From positions 11,829 through 18,870 of the forward strand of contig CALMOR010000012.1 in assembly GCA_937872165.1 (NCBI GenBank): 7,042 bases of DNA. The letters are read 5' to 3'. A program made the translations under genes and the position numbers. This document shows positions 1 to 5,854 of this stretch, one piece after another. Under the pieces are notes generated by a model. It was not told the DNA's origin, made no database searches, and saw only the letters and a program-made list of their open reading frames with translations. Each line of letters begins with the position of its first letter. The stretch's first letter is position 1. Source of the DNA: an uncultured Burkholderiales bacterium (GTDB taxonomy: Bacteria; Pseudomonadota; Gammaproteobacteria; Burkholderiales; Burkholderiaceae_D).

Positions 1-1
1 C

Positions 2-298
2 CTGCTGCTGCTCGACGAGCCGTCGTTCGGTCTCGCCCCGCGCATCGCCCGCGAGATCCTCGAGTCGCTGCCGCGGCTGGCCGGACGCGGCATCACGGTG
101 CTGATGGTCGAGCAGAACGCGCGCTCGGCGCTGCAGGTCGCTGACCGCGCGTACATCGTCGTCAACGGTCGTGTCGTGATCGAAGGCGCGAGCGCCGCGC
201 TGCTCGAGGACCGCTCGGTGACGCGGGCCTATCTCGGCTGGGGCGACGAGGTCGACGGCGCGATCGAACCGCAGGTTCCCGAGGGCCTCGCTGCATGA
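2..298 (+). CDS. livF: Branched-chain amino acid-type ABC transporter ATP-binding protein (LivF), 3' part only
   Basis: This is the C-terminal 98 residues of an ABC ATPase; the start, Walker A and signature motif lie upstream of the window. It would power import of a small solute through a LivHM-type permease at the cytoplasmic face of the inner membrane. The visible part opens with Walker B (LLLLDEPS), followed by FGLAP as the D-loop region. It then has LMVEQNARSAL, in which Gln stands where most ABC ATPases have the switch His; that is typical of LivF. The tail includes the NGRVVIEG strand and a terminal AYLG. LivF proteins are usually about 235-240 residues, so roughly 60% is missing. The stop codon overlaps the ATG of the DUF1116 gene (ATGA), implying translational coupling. 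Family assignment is firm; the transported solute is unknown. Confidence 0.93.
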   Translation: MLLLDEPSFGLAPRIAREILESLPRLAGRGITVLMVEQNARSALQVADRAYIVVNGRVVIEGASAALLEDRSVTRAYLGWGDEVDGAIEPQVPEGLAA

Positions 299-1497
299 AC
301 GTCAGGAACGTCATGAACACCACGACCGCGGACCGCGAGGCCTTCGACGCCATCGCACGCATCGACCCGGTGCTGTGCGACTGCGTGCCCGCGGCCGACG
401 CGATGGACTTCCCGGACGACACGCTGCTGCACGCCGGCCCGCCGTTCCTGCCGGGTCGGACGGTGCCGCCCCCGGTGCTCAACTCGGCCGCGGCGACGAT
501 CGTCTTCGAAGGATGGGCGGCCGACCGTCGCGAGGCGCTGGCGATGCTGGCCGATCGTTCGATCCGTCTCGAGGCGGCGCAGGACCATCGCTGCGTCGTG
601 CCGCTCGCGGCGGTGCTGTCGCCGTCGCAATCGGTGCAGGTGGTGCGCGACGCGTACGACCCCGTCGAGCCCACGTTCGCGGCGTTCAACGGCGGCACCG
701 GTCCGTGCGTCCGGCTCGGGTTGCCCGGACCCGAGGTGGTCGAGCATCTGCGCTGGCTCAACGGTCCCTTCGCCGACGCGGTGCGGCTCGCGATGAAGCA
801 GCGCATCCATCTGCTGCCGATCGCGGACCAGGCGCTCGTCGCGGGCGACGACTGCCACGGCCGCACGCCGGCCGCGACGCGCCTGCTGCTCGACGCGATG
901 CGCGTCGACGAAGACAGCGACGCGCATCGCTTCATCGCCGCGTCGCCGAGCTTCTTCCTCAACCTGTGGATGGCCGCGGTCAAGGGCATGCTGTCCGCCG
1001 CCGAAGGCGTCGCCGGCAGCAGCGTCGTGACCGCGCTCGCGGGCAACGGCGTCGATGCCGGGATCCAGCTCGCGGGCCGGCCCGGTGTCTGGCATCGCGT
1101 CCCCGCGTCGCCGCCGGTCGGCGCGCTGCTGCCGTCGTTCGCGGGCGGCGTCGCGTTGCCCGCGATCGGCGACAGCGCGGTGGTCGATGCCTTCGGGCTC
1201 GGCGCGATGGCCTTCGCGCATTCACCGGCGCAAGAGGAGGCGCTCGGCCGCTTCATGCCGGCTCCCGCGGCGGAGCTCGCCGCGGCTCTCCTGTACGGAC
1301 CGCATCCTGCGTTGCCGGAGTCCGGCGCGCGCTTCGGCCTCGCGGCGCGGACCGTCGTCGACGCGGGACGACAGCCGGTCGTCGCCCTCGGACTCCTCGA
1401 CGCGACCGGCGTGCACGGCCGCATCGGCGGCGGCGTCTGGACCGTGCCCGCGGACCTCTTCACGACCGCCATGCGAGCGATGACTCTCGCCGCATGA
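295..1497 (+). CDS. DUF1116 family protein, AllG-like (oxamate carbamoyltransferase subunit family)
   Basis: A 400-residue protein, close to the usual 410-420 of DUF1116. Family hallmarks recognised from memory are DPVL (24-27), TLLHAGPP (43-50), IVFEGWA (69-75), GDDCHGRTPAAT (184-195), FFLNLWMAAVKGML (220-233), NGVDAGIQ (251-258) and GDSAVVDAFGLGAMAF (292-307). The E. coli member AllG (YlbE) works with FdrA (AllF) and AllH as an oxamate carbamoyltransferase in anaerobic allantoin breakdown. Those partners are not visible here, so the same reaction is only a hypothesis. No signal peptide or membrane segment is seen, so it should be cytoplasmic. The ATG at 295 overlaps the livF stop and has GAGGG 9 bases upstream. 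An in-frame ATG at 313 with AGGAA just before it is a real alternative (394 residues). Placement between livF and a binding-protein gene ties it to the transporter. Confidence 0.88.
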   Translation: MNVRNVMNTTTADREAFDAIARIDPVLCDCVPAADAMDFPDDTLLHAGPPFLPGRTVPPPVLNSAAATIVFEGWAADRREALAMLADRSIRLEAAQDHRCVVPLAAVLSPSQSVQVVRDAYDPVEPTFAAFNGGTGPCVRLGLPGPEVVEHLRWLNGPFADAVRLAMKQRIHLLPIADQALVAGDDCHGRTPAATRLLLDAMRVDEDSDAHRFIAASPSFFLNLWMAAVKGMLSAAEGVAGSSVVTALAGNGVDAGIQLAGRPGVWHRVPASPPVGALLPSFAGGVALPAIGDSAVVDAFGLGAMAFAHSPAQEEALGRFMPAPAAELAAALLYGPHPALPESGARFGLAARTVVDAGRQPVVALGLLDATGVHGRIGGGVWTVPADLFTTAMRAMTLAA

Positions 1498-1527
1498 CCG
1501 CCATCCCTTTCTCCTCCCGACCTCGAC

Positions 1528-1532
1528 AAGGA
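1528..1532 (+). promoter_or_regulatory. Ribosome binding site of the substrate-binding protein gene
   Basis: AAGGA lies 6 bases before the ATG at 1539. It decides between that start and the in-frame ATG at 1494, which overlaps the DUF1116 stop and would add 15 residues in front of the signal peptide. The 41-base gap 1498-1538 shows no other clear element and no hairpin. Confidence 0.7.
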
Positions 1533-1538
1533 AACACC

Positions 1539-2672
1539 ATGAAGCGTTTCGCAGCAGTGGTCCTGGCCATGCTCGCCTTCACCGGCGCCTCGGCCCAGGA
1601 GATCAGGATCGGCGGTCTGCTCGAGACCTCGGGCTTCATCGCGTCGCTCGGGCAGCCGGGCGTCGACGGTGCGACGCTCGCGGTCGACCAGGTCAACGCG
1701 GCCGGCGGCATCAACGGCCGCAAGGTCGCCTTCGTCAACGTCAACTCGGAGAGCGACAACACCAAGACCGTGTCGGGCGTGAAGCGGCTGATCGAGCAGG
1801 ACGAGGTGGTCGCGATCATCGGGCCGATGAGCTCGGGCTCGGCGTTCGCGATCGTCGACTCGGTCGAGCGCGCGAAGATCCCGATGGTCGCCAACAGCGC
1901 GACCCGCGGCGTCGTGCTGCCGGTCGACCGGAAGAAGTACTCGTTCCTCTCGCCGCTGACCGACGTCGTCGTGCAGACCGCGATGCTGAAGGACATGCAG
2001 GCGCGCGGCATCGCGAAGATCGCGATCCTGAGTTCGGACGTGGCCTTCGGCACCGGCGGCCGCGACGCGCTGGTCGCCGCGGCGCCGGGCTACGGCGTGC
2101 AGGTCGTGCTGCAGGAGACCTTCGGCAACGCGGACACCGACATGACGCCGCAGCTGACGAAGATCCGCGGCTCCGACGCGCAGGCCACCGTGGTGTGGGC
2201 GACCGGCGCGGGCCTCGCGATCTCGACCAAGAACCATCGCTCGCTCGGCATCGCGACACCGCTCTACATGGCGCACTCGGCCAACGACTTCAACTATCTG
2301 CGCCTCGCGGGCGACTCGGCCAACGGCATCCTGCTGCCGTCGTCGAAGCTCTACGTGACCGACTCGCTGCCGGCGAGCGATCCGCAGAAGGCGGTCGTGT
2401 CGAAGTTCGTCGCGGACTTCGAGAAGAAGTACGGCAAGCCGCCGGCGACCTTCGCCGGCAACGGCTACGACGCGGCGATGATCCTGATGGGCGCGATCCG
2501 CAAGGCCGGCACCGACCCGGTCGCGATCCGCGACGCGATCGAGGCGACGCGCGACTACGTCGGCGTGACCGCGCTCTATTCGTACAGCGCGGCCGACCAC
2601 TTCGGCACCAAGCCCGAGAGCGTCGTGATGCTGACCGTCCGGGACGGCAAGTTCGCCCTCGCCTCGCGCTGA
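1539..2672 (+). CDS. ABC transporter periplasmic substrate-binding protein, LivK/Peripla_BP_6 type
   Basis: A 377-residue type I periplasmic binding protein that captures a solute outside the inner membrane and hands it to a LivHMGF-type transporter. It has a classic signal peptide: MKRF, a hydrophobic core to about residue 15, and a predicted cut in ASA|QE after residue 19. The mature part has IRIGGLLETSG at its start, the family motif AAGGINGRKV (54-63) with a following beta strand, and IIGPMSSGS (93-101), where Ser/Thr residues usually contact the ligand carboxylate or amide. Next come IPMVANSAT (114-122) and, near the C-terminus, FAGNGYDAAMILMGAI. The family binds branched-chain amino acids, amides, urea or aromatic acids, so the ligand cannot be named from sequence. 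The gene lies 41 bases after the DUF1116 gene in the same direction, and its 3' end meets that of the lysR gene. Confidence 0.93.
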   Translation: MKRFAAVVLAMLAFTGASAQEIRIGGLLETSGFIASLGQPGVDGATLAVDQVNAAGGINGRKVAFVNVNSESDNTKTVSGVKRLIEQDEVVAIIGPMSSGSAFAIVDSVERAKIPMVANSATRGVVLPVDRKKYSFLSPLTDVVVQTAMLKDMQARGIAKIAILSSDVAFGTGGRDALVAAAPGYGVQVVLQETFGNADTDMTPQLTKIRGSDAQATVVWATGAGLAISTKNHRSLGIATPLYMAHSANDFNYLRLAGDSANGILLPSSKLYVTDSLPASDPQKAVVSKFVADFEKKYGKPPATFAGNGYDAAMILMGAIRKAGTDPVAIRDAIEATRDYVGVTALYSYSAADHFGTKPESVVMLTVRDGKFALASR

Positions 2673-2703
2673 CCCGATGCGTTCAGCCGGACGACAGCGC
2701 GAG
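2663..2703. terminator. Inverted repeat across convergent stop codons, candidate bidirectional terminator
   Basis: CTCGCGCTG (2663-2671) is perfectly complementary to CAGCGCGAG (2695-2703), a 9-bp stem with a 23-base loop. The loop can add a small CCG/CGG pairing (2674-2676 with 2688-2690). The structure covers both stop codons, of the binding-protein gene (2670-2672) and the lysR gene (2683-2685), which are only 10 bases apart. No T-run follows on either side, so it is not a canonical intrinsic terminator. It could still pause RNA polymerase, protect the 3' ends, or be chance in GC-rich coding sequence. Confidence 0.45.
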
Positions 2704-3627
2704 CAGGTCGACGTGGCGCGTCGTGCACTCGACGACCGCGGCCGCGGTCTGCCCGAGGCGATAGCGATGCGAGTGCGCGACGACGATGTTCGGCGTGCGC
2801 AGCTCGCAGTGCAGCTCGCGCGAGTGCGTGTACGGAGGACAGAAGTTGAGCAGCGAGTAGCCCTGACCCTCGGCGACGAGCCCGAGCAGCATGCCCATCG
2901 AGTTGACGCGATGCGCGATGCGCGGCGCGACGCCGCTCGCGCTGAAGGCCGACAGCATGTACTCGCGGGTGCGCGGCAGGTCGAGCAGGATCAGCGGCTC
3001 GGTCGCGAGGTCCTGCATCGTCAGCCGTTGCCGTCGCAGCAGCGGATGGCTGCCCGGCAGCACGGCCTGCAGCGGCGCGGGCCGCAGCGGTACCGTCTCG
3101 ATGCCGGACGGCACGTCGAAGTCGTACATGATCGCGAGGTCGAACGCGCCGGTCTGCAGTCCCTCGAGCAGGTGGTCGATGTGCCCCTCGTGCCACAGCA
3201 GCCGCAACCGCGGGAAGCGCGCGGCCATGTCGCGCACCAGCGGCGGCACGATGAACGGTGCGAACGAGAACAGGCAGCCGAGGCGCACGTGGCCGTGCAG
3301 GTCGCGTCGGTCGACGAGACTGCCCGAGCCGAGCTGCCACGCCTCCTGCAGCAGCGTGCGCGCATCGACCGCGAGCGCGGCTCCGGCTTCGGTCAGCAGC
3401 AGGCCGCGCGCATGACGGCGCAGGAAGAGCGGGGCGTCGAAGGTCTCCTCGAGATGGGCGATGGCCGCGGACAACGCGGGCGCCGACACGTGCAGCGCAT
3501 CGGCCGCCTTCTGGATCGACTGATGATGCGCGACCGACACGAAGTAGGCGAGCTGCCGCAACGAGTAGTCGGGCGCGCGAAGCTCGGTGTCCGGCGCGGT
3601 CGGTGCGGGCGAGGCGGGGTTGTTCAT
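2683..3627 (-). CDS. LysR family transcriptional regulator
   Basis: A 314-residue LysR-type regulator, of normal length for the family. The N-terminal winged helix-turn-helix lies at about residues 21-80: YSLRQLAYFVSVA, then SIQKAADALHVSAPALSAAIAHLE (given here in two parts: 37-48 and 49-60), then PLFLRRHARGLLLTEAG. A linker helix follows, then a periplasmic-binding-like effector domain from about residue 108 (VRLGCLFSFAPFIVPPLV) to the end. I chose the ATG at 3627 because GAAGG lies 4 bases upstream on the minus strand. A TTG at 3675 could add 16 residues but has little support. The gene is divergent from the aldolase-amidase-reductase operon across 62 bases, the usual arrangement for a LysR activator and its target. 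It converges with the binding-protein gene. The inducer is unknown; a substrate or intermediate of the right-hand operon is the natural guess. Confidence 0.93.
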   Translation of the reverse strand: MNNPASPAPTAPDTELRAPDYSLRQLAYFVSVAHHQSIQKAADALHVSAPALSAAIAHLEETFDAPLFLRRHARGLLLTEAGAALAVDARTLLQEAWQLGSGSLVDRRDLHGHVRLGCLFSFAPFIVPPLVRDMAARFPRLRLLWHEGHIDHLLEGLQTGAFDLAIMYDFDVPSGIETVPLRPAPLQAVLPGSHPLLRRQRLTMQDLATEPLILLDLPRTREYMLSAFSASGVAPRIAHRVNSMGMLLGLVAEGQGYSLLNFCPPYTHSRELHCELRTPNIVVAHSHRYRLGQTAAAVVECTTRHVDLLALSSG

Positions 3628-3689
3628 CGGGCCTTCGATGCGGAGCGGAAGAGCATGCGTGCGAGGCTTCGACAAAAGGATACCCGGTC
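3628..3689. promoter_or_regulatory. Divergent lysR / aldolase-operon control region
   Basis: This 62-base gap must contain the 5' signals of both lysR and the right-hand operon. CTTCGA occurs at 3633-3638 and 3667-3672, and again just inside the next gene at 3697-3702. The first and third copies extend to the identical nine bases CCTTCGATG (3632-3640 and 3696-3704). A short dyad, CTTC-N11-GAAG (3633-3651), has the geometry of a LysR box, but its arms are only 4 bp and it overlaps the lysR ribosome site. No convincing -35/-10 pair was found on either strand. The regulatory role is inferred from position; exact sites are uncertain. Confidence 0.45.
3674..3680 (+). promoter_or_regulatory. Ribosome binding site of the class II aldolase-like gene
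   Basis: AAAAGGA is the only purine-rich, A-containing stretch in the gap. It lies 9 bases before a GTG at 3690 and 21 bases before the ATG at 3702. Its spacing favours the GTG start. Confidence 0.55.
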
Positions 3690-4550
3690 GTGAGTCCTTC
3701 GATGAAAGCGGACGAGCGCGCCGACGAGTGCGGGGACGCAGGCGGCGGCGACGACACGGAGCGGGCGGGCGCGAGGTCCGTCGGGCCGCGGCCGCTGGTC
3801 TTCGAAGCCACTTCGACGCCGCCCTCGTTCGACGATGCGCACGCGCATCGGGCGCACGCGAAGCTGCATCTCGCGGCCGGCTTTCGTCTGCTCGCGGAGC
3901 ACGGCCTCGCGATCGGCGTCGCGGGTCACGTCACCGCGCGCGACCCGGTCCTGCCCGACCACTTCTGGGTCAACCCCTTCGGCGTCGCCTACGACACGAT
4001 GCGACCGTCCGACCTGTCGCTGGTGCGGCACGACGGCACGCTCGTCGAAGGGCGGCCGATCAACGCGGCGGCCTTCGCGATCCATTCCGAGATCCATCGC
4101 GCGCGGCCCGACGTGCAGTGCGCCGCGCACGGCCATCCGCTGCACGGCACCGCATGGGCCTCGCTCGCGCGGCCGCTCGATCCGATCGGGCAGGACGCCT
4201 GCGCGTTCTACGAGGACCACGTCGTCTTCGACGTGCCGACCGGTCTCGTCGTCGATGTGTCCGAGGGTGCGCAGATCGCGGCCGCGCTCGGGCCTCGCAA
4301 GGCCGCCATCCTGCGCAACCACGGCCTGCTGACAGTCGGCCACACCGTCGACGAAGCGCTGTGGTGGTTCGTGCTGATGGACCGCTGCTGCCGGATGCAG
4401 CTATTGGCCGAGGCGGTCGCGCAGCCGTTCCAGCTGCCGGCCGCCGAGGCGCGCGGCATCGCGTGCCGGATCGGGACGCCGGCGTTCGGATGGTTCCAGT
4501 GCCAGCCGCTGATCGAGAGCATCGTCGCGACGCTGCGGGACGAAGCATGA
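3690..4550 (+). CDS. Class II aldolase/adducin family protein (metal-dependent lyase or decarboxylase)
   Basis: A 286-residue protein; the fold starts near residue 52 after an acidic, Gly-rich tail. Family marks are GVAGHVTARDP (76-86), FWVNPFG (92-98), PSDLSLVRHDGTLVEG (106-121), HSEIHRARPDV (132-142), AAHGHPLHGTA (145-155) and LRNHGLLTVG (208-217). His147, His149 and His211 are the expected divalent-metal ligands. In E. coli fuculose-phosphate aldolase a catalytic Glu precedes the metal histidines. The aligned position here is Ala128 (NAAAF), so a sugar-phosphate aldolase role is doubtful. Relatives include aromatic or pyridine hydroxy-acid decarboxylases, which would suit the reductase downstream; this is inference. 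The GTG start was chosen from the upstream AAAAGGA; ATG at 3702 (282 residues) is the alternative. The stop overlaps the amidase start (ATGA). First gene of the right-hand operon, presumably under the divergent LysR. Confidence 0.88.
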   Translation: MSPSMKADERADECGDAGGGDDTERAGARSVGPRPLVFEATSTPPSFDDAHAHRAHAKLHLAAGFRLLAEHGLAIGVAGHVTARDPVLPDHFWVNPFGVAYDTMRPSDLSLVRHDGTLVEGRPINAAAFAIHSEIHRARPDVQCAAHGHPLHGTAWASLARPLDPIGQDACAFYEDHVVFDVPTGLVVDVSEGAQIAAALGPRKAAILRNHGLLTVGHTVDEALWWFVLMDRCCRMQLLAEAVAQPFQLPAAEARGIACRIGTPAFGWFQCQPLIESIVATLRDEA

Positions 4551-5854
4551 CGACGCCCCTCGCGACCTGTCCTTCGGCCACCGCGATCGCCGCGGCCATC
4601 GCCGCAGGCTCGCTGACCGCGGAGGCCGTCGTCGACGCATCGCTCGAACGCATCGCGGCCCGCGAGCCGGTCGTGCGGGCCTGGGAGGTGCTCGACGCGA
4701 AAGGCGCGATCGAGCGCGCGCGGCGACTCGACCGGCTGTGGGCCGCCGGCGGCGTGCGGGGCGCGCTCGGCGGCGTCCCGCTCGCGGTCAAGGACATCCT
4801 CGATACCGACGACCTGCCGACCGGGTACGGCTCGCCGATCCATCGCGGCGCCCGGCCCGTCGCCGACGCGTGGTGCGTCCGCAAGGCCCGCGGCGGCGAC
4901 GCCGTCGTGATGGGCAAGACCGTGACCACCGAGTTCGCGTACTTCACGCCGGGTCCGACCGCCAACCCGCACGACGTCGCGCACACGCCGGGCGGCTCGT
5001 CGAGCGGCTCGGCCGCGGCCGTCGCCGACGGCATGGTGCCGCTCGCGTTCGGCACGCAGACCGCCGCGTCGCTGATCCGGCCCGCGTCGTACTGCGGCGT
5101 GTTCGCGCTGAAGCCGACGCACGGCACGGTGAGCCTCGCCGGCGCGAAGCCGTTCGCGCCGTCCCTCGACACCATCGGCTGGCTGGCACGTTCGGCCGAC
5201 GACCTCGAGCTGATGCGCTCGGCGATGGTCGACGAGCTCTACGTGCCGCTCGAGGCGATGGCCTCGGCCGACCTCCGTCTCGTCGCCAGCCGGACCCACG
5301 AGTGGCCGGCGATCGACGAGGGCGGCGCCATCGCATGGGACGAGGCGCTCGCGCGCGTCTCGCGCGGCGGTCGCGGCGCGACCGTCGTCGATGTCCCGAC
5401 GGCACTGGCGGGCCTCGTCGATGCGCAGAAGACCGTGATGGCCTACGAAGCGGCGCGCAGCCTCGCGCCCGAGCTGCGCGACCATCGTGCCCGGATGAGC
5501 GACGCGATCGTCGGCCTGCTCGACGCGGGCGGTGCGATCGACGACGCGCGTTATCGCGAGGCGCTCGCGCTCGCCGACGCGGGACGACGCGGGATCGCGG
5601 ACCTGATGCGCGACGCCGACGCGTTGCTCGTGCCGGCCGCGCCCGGCGAAGCGCCGCACGGCCTGCACGCGACCGGCGATCCCGCGTTCAGCCGCGTGTG
5701 GACGCTGCTCGGCCTGCCCTGCGTCAGCGTGCCCGGCCTCGCCGGCCCGAAGGGCCTGCCGATCGGCATGCAGCTGGTCGGTCGGCCGCGCGAGGAGCGC
5801 GCGCTGTTGCGAGCGGCCGAGTGCCTGCATCGCATGCTCGCGAGCGGACGGTGA
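4547..5854 (+). CDS. Amidase signature family hydrolase
   Basis: A 435-residue cytoplasmic hydrolase that should cleave a carboxamide (or related C-N bond) by a Ser-cisSer-Lys triad. The triad is visible: Lys82 in PLAVKDILD, Ser151 in HTPGGSSSGSAAAVADG, and nucleophile Ser175 in FGTQTAASLIRPAS. The spacing (69 residues Lys to cis-Ser, 24 to the nucleophile) equals that I recall for malonamidase E2, and the length is near that short enzyme rather than the GatA class. The C-terminal GLPIGMQLVGRPREERALL is standard. Oddity: the usual (A/G)-G before the nucleophile reads A-A (Ala173, Ala174), so an oxyanion-hole glycine is replaced. No GatB/GatC neighbours are present, so it is not the tRNA amidotransferase subunit. 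Its ATG overlaps the aldolase stop, and its stop overlaps the GTG of the reductase, implying coupled translation. The substrate is unknown. Confidence 0.93.
   Translation: MTTPLATCPSATAIAAAIAAGSLTAEAVVDASLERIAAREPVVRAWEVLDAKGAIERARRLDRLWAAGGVRGALGGVPLAVKDILDTDDLPTGYGSPIHRGARPVADAWCVRKARGGDAVVMGKTVTTEFAYFTPGPTANPHDVAHTPGGSSSGSAAAVADGMVPLAFGTQTAASLIRPASYCGVFALKPTHGTVSLAGAKPFAPSLDTIGWLARSADDLELMRSAMVDELYVPLEAMASADLRLVASRTHEWPAIDEGGAIAWDEALARVSRGGRGATVVDVPTALAGLVDAQKTVMAYEAARSLAPELRDHRARMSDAIVGLLDAGGAIDDARYREALALADAGRRGIADLMRDADALLVPAAPGEAPHGLHATGDPAFSRVWTLLGLPCVSVPGLAGPKGLPIGMQLVGRPREERALLRAAECLHRMLASGR

Noticed and set aside
375..1538. Open frame extending the binding-protein gene upstream for 388 codons
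   Set aside because: The extension is Arg/Ala-rich nonsense overlapping the DUF1116 gene in another frame. A signal peptide and a ribosome site fix the true start at 1539.
162..2600. An uninterrupted minus-strand reading frame of 812 codons opposite the DUF1116 and binding-protein genes
   Set aside because: Its translation is a low-complexity Arg/Ala/Asp/Ser mix without domain motifs, and the opposite strand carries clear protein families. Long antisense frames are expected at this GC content.
2677..3693. Plus-strand 338-codon frame opposite lysR
   Set aside because: The translation is Arg/Gln/Val-rich without motifs and mirrors the LysR codons; the minus strand encodes an intact LysR protein.
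3587..4546. Upstream extension of the amidase frame through the aldolase-like gene
   Set aside because: The translation is Arg/Ala-rich without domain content. The amidase fold begins at the ATG at 4547, which overlaps the preceding stop in a typical coupled arrangement.
4208..5830. Minus-strand 540-codon frame opposite the amidase, and a similar 487-codon frame at 5551-7014
   Set aside because: Both are Arg/His/Asp/Val-rich antisense shadows of well-identified genes and show no recognisable family.
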